Notes: generated by a model from the sequence alone, not told the origin. Shown: positions 27,550 to 36,645, numbered from the stretch's first letter. The stretch is DNA of 64,000 nucleotides from Afifella marina DSM 2698 (GCF_900102695.1 NZ_FMVW01000001.1:434001-498000), one strand, 5' to 3'. A program made the numbers and translations.

Positions 27550-29481
27550 ATGTCTACCGCAGGCGCTTTGAGGCGCGGGCTTCGTGCCCTTCATTTCCGC
27601 AATTTCGTTCCGCTTCGGCATGCTGGCCACAGGTGGCCGGCTTGGCGTGCAGCCAACGGTCGGGTGGGATTGGCCGGCATCGGGCGCGTGAAGTTCAATC
27701 TTCGCGGCGATGTGTTCTCCGCGGTTCTGGGTTTTGCCTTCGCGCGCTGGCGCGAGCAGCCGGGGCGTGTCGCGCTGATTGCCGGTATGGTGACCCTCGC
27801 CACCTTGGCGGAAGTCTTCACGCCGCTTTTCGCTGGCCGCATCGTCGATGCAATCGCCGCAGGCGCCGCCGATCCAGACGCGAGGCATTCGGCGATCGTG
27901 GCGTTTCTCACGGTGACGGCTCTCGGCCTTGCCGCGGTCGGGCTCCGCCAGTTCGTCTTCTTCCAGATCATCACGCTGACCTTGAAGATGATCCGAGAGG
28001 TGGCTGAGGACGCCTTCCATCGCATCCAGCGCTTTTCGACCGATTGGCACGCCAACGCCTTTGCCGGTTCCACCGTGCGCAAGATGACGCGCGGCATGTG
28101 GGCGCTCGATCTGTTGAACGACACGCTTCTGATCGCGCTTCTGCCGTCCTTCGTGGTGCTTGTCGGCGCAACCGCGCTTCTCGGCGCCTTCTGGCCGGTG
28201 ATGGGTCTCGTCATCGGGTTGGGCGCGCTCGCCTATCTCGCCGTCACCGTCATCCTGTCGGTGGGCTGGGTCGCACCTGCGGCGACGCTCGCCAATGCCT
28301 GGGACACGCGGCTCGGCGGAGCGCTCGCCGATGCGGTGAGCTGCAATGCCGTCGTCAAGGCGTTTGGCGCGGAGGATCGCGAGGAGGCGGGTCTCACGCG
28401 CATCCTGGCGAAATGGCAGCACCGCACCAGGCGCACCTGGCGGCGCGGCACGGTCGGCGCGGGTGCCCAGGGCCTGATGATGGTCCTCATCCAGGCGGGC
28501 ATTCTGGGCGTTGCTCTCGTTCTCTGGCAGCGGGGCGCGGCGAGCGCCGGCGATGTCGCCTTCGTCCTCACCATGTTTTTCGTGGTGCAGGGGCATCTGC
28601 GCGATATCGGCATGCACATCCGCAACCTGCAGCGCTCCGTCAACGATCTCGAAGAGCTCGTCGCGCTGAACCGCGTGCCGATCGCGATCGCCGACCGGCC
28701 GGGCGCGGGTGAGGCGAAGATCGCCGCGGGGGAAATCGTCTTCGACCATGTCGATTTCCACTACGGCAATCACACGACGCCGCTTTACCGCGATTTCTCG
28801 GTAAAGATCGCGGCAGGCGAACGCGTCGGTCTCGTCGGTCATTCCGGATCGGGCAAGACGACCTTCGTCAAGCTGATTCAGCGGCTTTACGACGTGACGG
28901 GCGGCCAGATTCTGATCGACGGCGAGGATATCGCCGCCGTCAGGCAGGCCTCGCTTCGCCGGAAGATCGCCATCGTGCAGCAGGAGCCGGTGCTCTTTCA
29001 CCGCTCGCTCGCCGACAACATCGCCTATGGCCGCCCCGGCGCGTCGCAGGCGGAGATCGAGCAGGCGGCGCGGCTCGCCCATGCCGACGAGTTCATCTCG
29101 CGGCTGCCGGAGGGCTACCGCACCATGGTGGGCGAGCGCGGCATCAAGCTGTCGGGCGGCGAACGCCAGAGGGTGGCGCTGGCGCGCGCCTTCCTGGTCG
29201 ATGCGCCGATCCTGATCCTGGACGAGGCGACCTCGGCACTCGATTCCGAGAGCGAAGTGCTGATCCAGGACGCGATGGAGCATCTGATGGTCGGGCGCAC
29301 GACGCTCGTCATCGCCCATCGTCTGTCGACGGTGCGCGCACTCGATCGCATCCTGGTCTTCGACCGGGGGCAGATCGTGGAGGAGGGCGACCACGCCGCC
29401 CTCATCGGCCGCGAGGGGGGCATCTATCGCCGCCTTTTCGAACGCCAGGCGCTGGAGCTGACGAAAGGCCTCGTCATGTAA
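27550..29481 (+). CDS. ABC exporter half-transporter (membrane domain fused to ATPase)
   Basis: Type I ABC exporter that would work as a dimer, moving a lipid, drug or peptide out of the cytoplasm. The 643 residues hold about six membrane helices (roughly 65-340) and then the nucleotide-binding domain with Walker A GHSGSGKTT, Q-loop VQQEPVLF, signature LSGGERQRVALARAF, Walker B ILILDEATSALD and H-loop IAHRLSTV. The first 45 residues are poorly conserved and Arg-rich; a GTG around 27688 is an alternative start. Two SAM-fold genes follow. The unusual upstream hairpins suggest regulated expression. Substrate unknown. Confidence 0.9.
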   Translation: MSTAGALRRGLRALHFRNFVPLRHAGHRWPAWRAANGRVGLAGIGRVKFNLRGDVFSAVLGFAFARWREQPGRVALIAGMVTLATLAEVFTPLFAGRIVDAIAAGAADPDARHSAIVAFLTVTALGLAAVGLRQFVFFQIITLTLKMIREVAEDAFHRIQRFSTDWHANAFAGSTVRKMTRGMWALDLLNDTLLIALLPSFVVLVGATALLGAFWPVMGLVIGLGALAYLAVTVILSVGWVAPAATLANAWDTRLGGALADAVSCNAVVKAFGAEDREEAGLTRILAKWQHRTRRTWRRGTVGAGAQGLMMVLIQAGILGVALVLWQRGAASAGDVAFVLTMFFVVQGHLRDIGMHIRNLQRSVNDLEELVALNRVPIAIADRPGAGEAKIAAGEIVFDHVDFHYGNHTTPLYRDFSVKIAAGERVGLVGHSGSGKTTFVKLIQRLYDVTGGQILIDGEDIAAVRQASLRRKIAIVQQEPVLFHRSLADNIAYGRPGASQAEIEQAARLAHADEFISRLPEGYRTMVGERGIKLSGGERQRVALARAFLVDAPILILDEATSALDSESEVLIQDAMEHLMVGRTTLVIAHRLSTVRALDRILVFDRGQIVEEGDHAALIGREGGIYRRLFERQALELTKGLVM

Positions 29482-29599
29482 TCAGCGAGGGGGCTATAAT
29501 CCCCCTCGCACCACACTTCGCTGTGTCACGGCGACTTTGTTGCGCGCCGGTGCCACAGCAACGCCTTCCCTCGGCGGCCGGTTTGTGTTCGATGGGGCA

Positions 29600-30337
29600 A
29601 TGAGTGCTCTTTTTGCCGAACTCGACTACCGCCCGACCCCGATCGGTCCGATCAGCCTGCGCCGCCGGCGCGAGTTGAAGCTCGGCGTCGATATCTTCGA
29701 AATCAAGCTCGGCGAGGAATTCCTCATGTCGAGCCTTTTCACCGCCTCCGAGATTGCGCTTGCGCGTCTCGGCATTGCGGCGCTTGTCGGCACCGACCAC
29801 GACATTCTCGTGGGCGGGCTCGGCCTCGGCTACACCGCCTGCGAAGTGCTTCGCCACGATACCGTCGGCTCGCTCCTGGTCGTAGAATTCCTGGATCCCG
29901 TTATCGAATGGCACCGCACGGGGCTCCTGCCGAACGGCGCGACGATGGAGGCGGATCGCCGCTGTCGGATCGTCAGCGGCGATTTTTTCGCCGGCGCCGC
30001 CAGTGCTGCAGGGTTCGACCCTGAGAGGGAGGCCCGCCGTTTCGACGCGATCCTCCTCGATATCGACCATTCGCCGGAAGCGCTGCTCGACGCGCGCAGC
30101 ACGAGCTTTTATCACCCCGACGGGCTTGCAGCCCTTGGCGCCCATCTGAAGCCCAACGGCATTTTCGCGCTCTGGTCCGACGCCTTGCCGGATGACAGCT
30201 TCGTTGAACGTCTTGCCGACGTCTTTGCCGAGGCATGGGTGGAACCGGTCACCTTCCACAATCCCTTGCAGGACCGCCCCTTCACGCAAAGCGTCTATCT
30301 GGCGCGCAAAGCGGCCGGTTCTTCCGCCGCGGCGTGA
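29600..30337 (+). CDS. Spermidine synthase-like protein
   Basis: Protein with the polyamine synthase / class I SAM fold. It contains DILVGGLGLGYTACEVL (the nucleotide-binding glycine loop), LLVVEFLDPVIEW and FDAILLDIDHSPEALL, the usual positions of SpeE-type binding motifs. The polyamine-binding YHE/DHP-type residues are not obvious, so it may be an aminopropyltransferase-like protein of other function. ATG at 29600 follows ATGGGG; a 63-base longer frame is not used. Eight bases separate it from the methyltransferase gene, which suggests one transcript. Confidence 0.75.
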   Translation: MSALFAELDYRPTPIGPISLRRRRELKLGVDIFEIKLGEEFLMSSLFTASEIALARLGIAALVGTDHDILVGGLGLGYTACEVLRHDTVGSLLVVEFLDPVIEWHRTGLLPNGATMEADRRCRIVSGDFFAGAASAAGFDPEREARRFDAILLDIDHSPEALLDARSTSFYHPDGLAALGAHLKPNGIFALWSDALPDDSFVERLADVFAEAWVEPVTFHNPLQDRPFTQSVYLARKAAGSSAAA

Positions 30338-30345
30338 GGAAGGCG

Positions 30346-30999
30346 ATGGCGGAGAAGCGTGCTCAATCCTGTCCGGTCTGTCGGGGAGGGGATGTCGAAC
30401 TCTTTCTCACCGTCAACGGCAGAGATTACTGGCGCTGCTCGACCTGCGCTGCACGCTATCTCGATCCCGCTCAGCGCCCGTCGCCGGCCGAAGAGCGGGA
30501 GCATTATCTGACGCATGAGAACGACGAGGACGACCCGGGCTATCGCCTGTGGCTTTCGAGGCTGACGCGTCCGCTCCTTGAACGGCTTTCGCCCGGCGCG
30601 AAAGGTCTCGACTACGGCTGCGGTCCGGGCCCCGCGCTTGCGAAGATGTTCGAAGAGGCCGGGCATCATATGGCGGTCTATGATCCGATTTTCGCGCCAG
30701 ACCCCGGGCCGCTGTCAGAACGCTACGATGTCATCACGTGCACGGAGACGGCCGAGCATTTTCACGATCCGTCGGCCGAGTTCGATCGTCTGGCAGAGCT
30801 CTTGAAGCCCGGCGGTCTTCTCGGTGTGATGACTATCTTTCAGACGGACGATGCCCGCTTTGCCAACTGGCGCTATCGCCGCGACCCGACCCATGTCGTC
30901 TTCTACCGTGCCGACACCTTCCGCCTGATCGCCGCCCGCCGCGGCCTCACCTGTGAGATCGCCGAGAAGGACGTGGTGCTGATGCAAAAGGGCAGGTGA
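30346..30999 (+). CDS. Class I SAM methyltransferase with an N-terminal zinc ribbon
   Basis: Probable methyltransferase of 217 residues. The N-terminus has CPVCRGG and, about 20 residues on, CSTCAARYLD, a four-cysteine zinc ribbon like those of the Methyltransf_23 family. The SAM-binding site is GLDYGCGPGPALAKMF, followed by VITCTETAEHFHDP and the LLKPGGLLGVMT strand. GAGGAAGG precedes the ATG at 30346; a frame extending back into the upstream gene is rejected. Substrate unknown. Confidence 0.82.
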   Translation: MAEKRAQSCPVCRGGDVELFLTVNGRDYWRCSTCAARYLDPAQRPSPAEEREHYLTHENDEDDPGYRLWLSRLTRPLLERLSPGAKGLDYGCGPGPALAKMFEEAGHHMAVYDPIFAPDPGPLSERYDVITCTETAEHFHDPSAEFDRLAELLKPGGLLGVMTIFQTDDARFANWRYRRDPTHVVFYRADTFRLIAARRGLTCEIAEKDVVLMQKGR

Positions 31000-31007
31000 G
31001 GCAGAAC

Positions 31008-31038
31008 TCGACAACTATCAAGTAGATGTATAAATACA
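31008..31038 (+). promoter_or_regulatory. hicAB promoter with overlapping palindromic operator
   Basis: TCGACA (31008-31013) and TAAATA (31031-31036) are 17 bases apart and would start transcription at about 31043, which is the hicA ATG itself. TGTAT-AA-ATACA (31027-31038), a 5-bp-arm dyad, covers the -10 box and is a good candidate operator for HicB. No ribosome site precedes hicA. Confidence 0.5.
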
Positions 31039-31042
31039 CACC

Positions 31043-31231
31043 ATGGATAGTGGGGCTGTCCTCAAACTTCTGAAGCTGGACGGCTGGTACGAAGTTACCC
31101 GTCGTGGAAGCCATCTTCAGATGAAACACCCTGAGAAGGCTGGCCGGGTGACACTCCCGCATCCGAAGCGCGACATCCCGCTCGGAACGCTGAAAAGCAT
31201 CGAAAAACAGTCGGGGCTGAAGCTGAAATGA
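31043..31231 (+). CDS. hicA: HicA toxin (mRNA interferase)
   Basis: Small double-stranded-RNA-binding-fold toxin that cleaves mRNA. The 62 residues have the family pattern LLKLDGWYEVTRRGSHLQMK, with the catalytic His24 in GSHLQMKHP, and the closing TLPHPKRDIPLGTLKSI. It overlaps hicB by 4 bases. The ATG directly follows the -10 box with no Shine-Dalgarno, so the message may be leaderless. Confidence 0.92.
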   Translation: MDSGAVLKLLKLDGWYEVTRRGSHLQMKHPEKAGRVTLPHPKRDIPLGTLKSIEKQSGLKLK

Positions 31232-31629
31232 CCATGCATGAATATATCGGCCTGATCCACAAGGAGGAGGGGAGCGATTACGGCGTCTCCTTTCCGGATT
31301 TCCCGGGCGTGGCGACGGCCGGCACCTCCCTCGACGACGCGCGTGCCATGGCCGAGGAAGCGCTGGCGTTGCATGTCGACGGGCTTCTTGAAGAGGGCGA
31401 GCCGATCCCTGTCCCCTCCAGCCTTGAGGAGGTGATGGCTGCTCCTGAGCATCGTGATGGCGTGGCCATTCTCGTCGCTCTGAAGGCTGAACCGAAGAAG
31501 GCGGTGCGCGTCAACGTCACGCTGCCAGAGGATGTCCTGGCTGAGATCGATGCCTTCGCCGCGTCCCACGGCTTCACGCGCTCCGGCTTTCTCGCTGCTG
31601 CGGCGAAGAAGGTTATGGCCGCGGAATAG
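31228..31629 (+). CDS. hicB: HicB antitoxin with C-terminal DNA-binding domain
   Basis: Antitoxin that neutralises HicA and represses the operon. The N-terminal degenerate RNase-H-like domain (about 1-75) has IGLIHKEEGSDYGVSFPDFPGVATAG and the ALALHVDGLLEEGEPIP helix. The C-terminus (about 95-133) is a ribbon-helix-helix unit, RVNVTLPEDVLAEIDAFAA and GFTRSGFLAAAAKKV. At 133 residues it is the RHH form of HicB. Met3 is an alternative start. Confidence 0.92.
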   Translation: MTMHEYIGLIHKEEGSDYGVSFPDFPGVATAGTSLDDARAMAEEALALHVDGLLEEGEPIPVPSSLEEVMAAPEHRDGVAILVALKAEPKKAVRVNVTLPEDVLAEIDAFAASHGFTRSGFLAAAAKKVMAAE

Positions 31630-31747
31630 GGGCTAGCATCGCCTGTTCTCTCCGCGTCGCGCGAAGGGGCGAGGGGGCGCATCTCTTCTGGATGCTGGGT
31701 AACTGCAGGGACGGACGCGCAGATACCAATCCGCGGCACAGCCCTTT

Positions 31748-31882
31748 CTTCTCCCCTCTGGGGAGAAGGTGGCGGGCGAAGCCCGCCGGATGAGGGGTGG
31801 CTTCACATCCCACGCTGATGCTGGTTTGTCCTCCACCCCTCACCGCCCGCTTCGCGGGCACCTCTCCCCAGAAGGGGAGAGG
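31748..31882. repeat. Inverted pair of REP-like intergenic palindromes
   Basis: Arm 1 (31748-31800) reads TTCTCCCCTCTGGGGAGAA, then GCGGGCGAAGCCCGC, then GATGAGGGGTGG. Arm 2 (31833-31882) is nearly its reverse complement, with GCCCGCTTCGCGGGC and CTCTCCCCAGAAGGGGAGAG. Each arm carries two internal hairpins. This is the style of intergenic palindrome common in Hyphomicrobiales. The rest of the 31630-32097 gap shows no gene. Confidence 0.75.
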
Positions 31883-32097
31883 AACGGAGCGTGCAGCAAT
31901 CGCTCCGAGAAGAATGGCGATGATGCGGTCCCGAGCGGCTTTTCGTCGACGCCATAGTCCAGAGCGAACGCCAGGGGTGCGGGGCCGCAAAGAAGGCGAA
32001 AGGGTCTCGAAGCCGCGCGGGGGTGCGATATGTTGGGCTGTGGGCTGTGTTTCGCGTCTGCCGTTCGGCCTTCCCCGCATTCTCGAAAGGGCATTTT

Positions 32098-33309
32098 TTG
32101 ACACAACGAGGCCATGGCAGCCTGGCGGTCTATTTCGGCGCCGTCTTCGCCTTTGCCGTCACCATGGTGGGCACCACCATGCCGACGCCGCTTTATCCTC
32201 TCTATCGCGGTCTTTTCGGGTTTTCCGAGCTGACGATCACGGTGATTTTCGCCGTCTATGCGCTCGGCGTCATGGCGGCGCTCATCATCACCGGGCGCTG
32301 GTCCGACCAGCTCGGCCGCCGGCCGCTGCTCTTTGCGGGTCTTGCCGCTTCGGCGCTGAGCGATCTCGTCTTCTGGAATGCCGGCGGGCTCGGCATGATC
32401 CTTTTCGGCCGCGTTCTTTCAGGGATTTCGGCCGGTATCTTCACCGGCACCGCGACCGTGGCGCTCATCGAACTCGCGCCGGAGCGCATCAAGCGCTGGG
32501 GTACGTTCTTTGCGACATCCGCCAATATGGGCGGTCTCGGGCTCGGGCCGATGTTTGCCGGCGGCCTGGCGGAGTATCTGCCGGCGCCCCTCGTCTTGCC
32601 CTATGCGCTGCATTTCCTGCTGGCGCTTCTTGCCGTCCTCTGCGTCTGGCGTGCGCCGGAAACCGTTGTGCGGCCGGACAAGGTGCGGCTGAAGCTTCAG
32701 CGCCTTGCCGTCCCGCGCGAGGTGCGGGCAGCCTTCGTGCCGGCCGGTATCGCCGCCTTTGCGGGCTTCATGGTCTGCGGTTTCTTCACCGCCGTGGCGC
32801 CGGCTTTTCTCGGCGAAGAGCTTGGCTACGACAACCACCTCGTCATCGGCTTCGTCTCGGGCATTTTGTTCATCGCCTCGACCGTCGGGCAGCTTCTGCA
32901 AAGCAATCTGCCGAGCGGGAGGCGGCTACCGATCGGTTGCGCCATTCTTTTGGCAGGCGTCGTCATCATCGCTCTTGGCCTCGGCAGCGAGATGCTGTCG
33001 GCGATCATTGCGGGCGTGTTGATCGCCGGCTTCGGTCACGGCGTCGCGTTTCGGGCGGGGCTGGGCGCCGTCGCGGATGCGAGCCCGCCCGACGAGCGGG
33101 CGAGCGTCGTCTCGACCTTCTTCATCGTCGCCTATGTGGCGATCTCGTTTCCCGTCATCTGCATCGGGCTCGCCGGGGCCTCGCTCGGCCTCAAGACGGC
33201 AAGCCTCGCATTCTCCGCGATCGCGGCCGTCTTGTGCTGCCTCGCCCTCGTTTTCCTGTTACGGGGCGGCGGCACGCAGCATCAAAAGGCTTCCACGGCC
33301 CGCGAATGA
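32098..33309 (+). CDS. MFS transporter
   Basis: Major facilitator superfamily transporter with about twelve membrane helices over 403 residues. It has MVGTTMPTPLYPLY in helix 1 and the MFS loop signature GRWSDQLGRRPLLFAG between helices 2 and 3; the second-half loop has LPSGRRLPIG. I place the start at the TTG 32098, because AAGGG lies 7 bases upstream and residues before it read like intergenic sequence. Its stop is near the atoC stop on the other strand. Substrate unknown; drug or metabolite efflux is the usual role. Confidence 0.85.
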   Translation: MTQRGHGSLAVYFGAVFAFAVTMVGTTMPTPLYPLYRGLFGFSELTITVIFAVYALGVMAALIITGRWSDQLGRRPLLFAGLAASALSDLVFWNAGGLGMILFGRVLSGISAGIFTGTATVALIELAPERIKRWGTFFATSANMGGLGLGPMFAGGLAEYLPAPLVLPYALHFLLALLAVLCVWRAPETVVRPDKVRLKLQRLAVPREVRAAFVPAGIAAFAGFMVCGFFTAVAPAFLGEELGYDNHLVIGFVSGILFIASTVGQLLQSNLPSGRRLPIGCAILLAGVVIIALGLGSEMLSAIIAGVLIAGFGHGVAFRAGLGAVADASPPDERASVVSTFFIVAYVAISFPVICIGLAGASLGLKTASLAFSAIAAVLCCLALVFLLRGGGTQHQKASTARE

Positions 33310-33391
33310 GCGGAGAGGGATGGCGACGAGACTGCACGGATTGCTCTCAAAAAGACACTTCTCGGCGCAGCGGATGCCGGCCGGCCGCGGT

Positions 33392-34798
33392 TCAGCTCTC
33401 GGCGTCTCCGGAGGCTGAAGCGAGGCCGTATTCCTGCAGCTTGTAGAGGAGCGTGCGTCGGCTGATGCCGAGCTCGACGGCGGTATGGCTGCGATTGCCC
33501 GCGTTGCGCGTCAGCGCGTTGCGGATGACCTGGCTTTCGAACTCGTTGACGAGTTCGCGCAAGGAGCCCTTGCGCATGGTCGCGTCGAGGTTGCCGGTGT
33601 CGGCAAGCCCCTCGCTCGCCCCGGTGATGGAGGCGGGAAGGTCCTCGACCGTGATGACATTGGTCGTGCACATGACGACGGCATGTTCGATGGCATTGGC
33701 GAGTTCACGCACATTGCCGGGCCACGGCCAGGCGAGGAGGCAGTCCATCGCCGACGTATCGAAGCCGCGGATGACAAAATTGTTTTCCGCGCAGAAGCGC
33801 TCCAGAAAATGCTCCGAAAGCAGCCGCACATCTTCCGGCCGGTCGCGCAGCGGGATGGTCTCGAGCGTGACGACATTGAGGCGGAAATAGAGATCCTGCC
33901 GGAATGTCCCCTCCCGCACCATCTCCTGAAGGTTGCGGTTGGTTGCCGCCACGATGCGCACATCGGCTTTGATCGGCGTGCCGCCGCCGACGCGCTCGAA
34001 TTCGTGCTCCTGCAGAACCCGCAGCAGCTTCGCCTGCAGCCCCGGAGAAATCTCGCCGATCTCATCGAGGAAGAGGGTACCGTGTTCGGCCTGCTCGAAG
34101 CGGCCGCGATGCCGGCTTGCGGCGCCGGTAAAGGAACCCTTTTCGTGGCCGAAGAACTCGCTTTCGTGCAGCCCTTCCGGGATCGCGGCGCAATTCACCT
34201 TGACGAAGGGATGTGCCGCGCGGGCGCTGCCGTAATGGATGGCGGCGGCGACGAGCTCCTTGCCGGTGCCGCTCTCGCCCTGGATGAGCACGGTCGCATT
34301 GCTGCGCGCGACCTTGGCGATCGTCTGCCGCTGCTCGATCATGCGCGGATTGTTGGTCAAAATGCCTTCCGCGCCGTAGCGCTCGGACAATTCGCGGCGC
34401 AGCGAGACGATGTCGCGACGCATCGCCCGGATCTCCAGGATCCGACGCACCAGCATGCGGATCTCGTCGAGATCGAAGGGTTTCAGGACGTAATCGAAGG
34501 CGCCGTCCTTCATCGCCTGCACGGCGGTGCCGACTTCGGCGAAGGCCGTCATCAGTACGATCTGGGCGGTGCGGTCGATCTCCACGATGGCTTTGAGCGC
34601 ATCGAGGCCGTTCATGCGCGGCATGCGGATGTCGAGCAGCACCACATCCGCATGTCGGCGCCGAAAAGTCTCGACACCCTCCAGCCCATCCTTGGCCACG
34701 ACGACCTCAAGCCCTTCCTTCTGGAGGACGGCCTTGAGCATGTGGCAGATGGCCTGGTCGTCGTCGACGACGAGAGCAACGGGTGTGGAATTGGTCAT
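33392..34798 (-). CDS. atoC: Sigma-54-dependent response regulator (AtoC-like)
   Basis: NtrC-family activator. The 468 residues are a receiver (about 5-120; phospho-acceptor Asp56 in VVLLDIRMPRMNG), an AAA+ domain (about 145-380; Walker A GESGTGKE, Walker B TLFLDEIGEI, and the sigma-54-contacting loop as GSFTGA rather than GAFTGA), and a C-terminal Fis-type helix-turn-helix ending NRSHTAVELGISRRTLLYKL. It overlaps atoS by 4 bases and is divergent from the atoDAEB genes, which carry a sigma-54 promoter. It should therefore be their activator. The AtoC name rests on that context. Confidence 0.92.
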   Translation of the reverse strand: MTNSTPVALVVDDDQAICHMLKAVLQKEGLEVVVAKDGLEGVETFRRRHADVVLLDIRMPRMNGLDALKAIVEIDRTAQIVLMTAFAEVGTAVQAMKDGAFDYVLKPFDLDEIRMLVRRILEIRAMRRDIVSLRRELSERYGAEGILTNNPRMIEQRQTIAKVARSNATVLIQGESGTGKELVAAAIHYGSARAAHPFVKVNCAAIPEGLHESEFFGHEKGSFTGAASRHRGRFEQAEHGTLFLDEIGEISPGLQAKLLRVLQEHEFERVGGGTPIKADVRIVAATNRNLQEMVREGTFRQDLYFRLNVVTLETIPLRDRPEDVRLLSEHFLERFCAENNFVIRGFDTSAMDCLLAWPWPGNVRELANAIEHAVVMCTTNVITVEDLPASITGASEGLADTGNLDATMRKGSLRELVNEFESQVIRNALTRNAGNRSHTAVELGISRRTLLYKLQEYGLASASGDAES

Positions 34799-36645
34799 TC
34801 TGTTTTTTCTGATACCGGAGCGACAATCGGAATGCGAATCCGAACAACGGTCCCGTGCCCGGCCCGGCTGTCGAAACTGATGACGCCGTGATGCGCATCG
34901 ATGATGCGGTGGACCATGGCGAGGCCGAGCCCCGTCCCGCTGGGCTTGGTGGAGAAGAAGGGATCGAAGACTTTGCCGACGTGATGTGGCTCCACGCCGA
35001 CGCCGTCGTCGCGCACTTCGATGGCAATGTCGTCCGGACCTTCGCGGGCCGCGGTGACGACCACGCGGCCATCGTTGGTGATTGCCTGCAGCGCGTTGAT
35101 GAGGAGATTGAGGAGCGCCTGTTTCAGCGCCTCGGCATCGGCGTCGATGTCCGGCAGATCATCCTCGAACCGGAGGTCGATCTGCACGTTCCCCTGGCCC
35201 TTGGCGAGGAAACTCACGTCTTCGATGAGATTGGTGACGTCGATCTTGCTGATCTTCGGCGGCCTGAGCCGGCCGAAGGCGAGAAGCTTGCCGATGGTGT
35301 CGTTGAGGACGTCGACCTCGTGGATGATGATCGTTGAATAGCGCCGCCACTCCTCCGGATCGTCGCAATCGGCGAGATATTGCACGAAGCCGCGGATTGA
35401 GGTGAGGGGGTTGCGGATCTCGTGCGCGATGCTGGCCGTCAGCTCGCCGAGCGCGGCCAGACGGTCGGCGCGCATCACCTGCACCATGAGCCGGTCGCGT
35501 TCGCTGACGTCCTTGAGGACGACCACGGCCCCGATGCGTCGGTTCTCCGCATCGTGCAGGACACTCGACGTGGCCGTCAGGCGCCAGACGGAATCCTTGC
35601 GCGGGATTTCGAGCGTCACTCCGATATGCGGGCGCCCGGTATCGAGCGTGTCGAGAAGGGCGCTCGCCACATGCATGTGATCGGCAAAGAGCGACCGGTA
35701 GGACTGGCCGATGACCTCCGTCGCCGGCACGTCGTACATCTGTTCTGCGGCGGGATTGAAGGCGGTGATCCGGCCGTCGACGTCGACCGCCACGACCCCG
35801 TCGGCGATGCTGGTGAGAATGTTTTCCGTGAGCGTGCGGGCGTCGAGAAGCGCCATCGCCATGTTGTTGACGGCATCGACGATCTCGCCGAGCTCGCCGC
35901 GCAAGGGGGCGATCGGTCGTCTGAGATCGTCCTTGAGGCTTGCGAGACCGCCGACGATCATGTCGACTTCGCGCGACAACCGCTTCGACATCAAATGAAT
36001 GACGATGCCGGCGACCAGGATGCCGCCGAGGGTGATGGCGAGGACGGTGCGGTCGACCGTCTGTTCCTGGCGCTCGATCGCGTCGGTAAATTCGTTTGCC
36101 CAGATATAGCCGATGACGTTCCCGTTGCGGCGGATCGGCCACATCGCATTCATCACCGACCCGCGCACGAGCGAGCCGAACTCCACATCGGGCTGGCCCG
36201 CGCGCATCACCGAACGGCCGGGATGGTCGGGGGCGATCGCCTTGCCGACCGTGTGTCCATAGCTGGCGCTCGGCCCGTAGGTGATGATGGCGTCGAGCCG
36301 GCGCGAATAATAGCCGACGCCGACGCCAGGATCTGATGCGGCGATCTTGTCCGTAATCGGGGCGAGCTTGGCATTGAGATGCTGGATAGCGACCTGGCGG
36401 TCCTGCCAGCCGGACGGCAGATCGGCGAGAAGCGCATCGAAGCCCGTGCCGAGTTCGGCATCGAGGATGCGCGCCAATGAGAACAGCTTCTCCTGCTTTT
36501 CCTGCAGGAGCGCCTCGCGGCCTTCATATTGCAGGATGACGCCGAGGATGATGATCGGCAGCACGACCATGATGAAGGATGTCAGCATCAGCCGCTGACG
36601 CATCTTCTCCGGCAGGACCCTCCGGCTCAGCCATCTCAGCCCCAT
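34795..36645 (-). CDS. atoS: Membrane sensor histidine kinase (AtoS-like)
   Basis: Sensor of the pair. The 616 residues have a membrane helix (about 18-40), a periplasmic domain of about 150 residues, a second membrane helix (VLAITLGGILVAGIVIHLMS), a HAMP segment, a PAS domain (ILTSIADGVVAVDVDGRITA), the dimerisation/H-box SIAHEIRNPLTSIRG, and the ATPase with N-box ALLNLLINALQA, DDGVGV and GTGLGLAMVHRII. The start at 36645 is chosen over 36726 because GGAG lies 6 bases upstream. It is co-translated with atoC. The signal is probably acetoacetate or another short-chain acid, by analogy with E. coli. Confidence 0.9.
   Translation of the reverse strand: MGLRWLSRRVLPEKMRQRLMLTSFIMVVLPIIILGVILQYEGREALLQEKQEKLFSLARILDAELGTGFDALLADLPSGWQDRQVAIQHLNAKLAPITDKIAASDPGVGVGYYSRRLDAIITYGPSASYGHTVGKAIAPDHPGRSVMRAGQPDVEFGSLVRGSVMNAMWPIRRNGNVIGYIWANEFTDAIERQEQTVDRTVLAITLGGILVAGIVIHLMSKRLSREVDMIVGGLASLKDDLRRPIAPLRGELGEIVDAVNNMAMALLDARTLTENILTSIADGVVAVDVDGRITAFNPAAEQMYDVPATEVIGQSYRSLFADHMHVASALLDTLDTGRPHIGVTLEIPRKDSVWRLTATSSVLHDAENRRIGAVVVLKDVSERDRLMVQVMRADRLAALGELTASIAHEIRNPLTSIRGFVQYLADCDDPEEWRRYSTIIIHEVDVLNDTIGKLLAFGRLRPPKISKIDVTNLIEDVSFLAKGQGNVQIDLRFEDDLPDIDADAEALKQALLNLLINALQAITNDGRVVVTAAREGPDDIAIEVRDDGVGVEPHHVGKVFDPFFSTKPSGTGLGLAMVHRIIDAHHGVISFDSRAGHGTVVRIRIPIVAPVSEKTE

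Noticed and set aside
27358-29394. 678-codon open frame opposite the ABC transporter
   Set aside because: It runs through the hairpin leader and the transporter on the other strand and shows low-complexity charged sequence only.
31797-33446. 549-codon frame overlapping the MFS gene
   Set aside because: It starts in the REP repeats and is an out-of-frame Arg-rich translation of the transporter.
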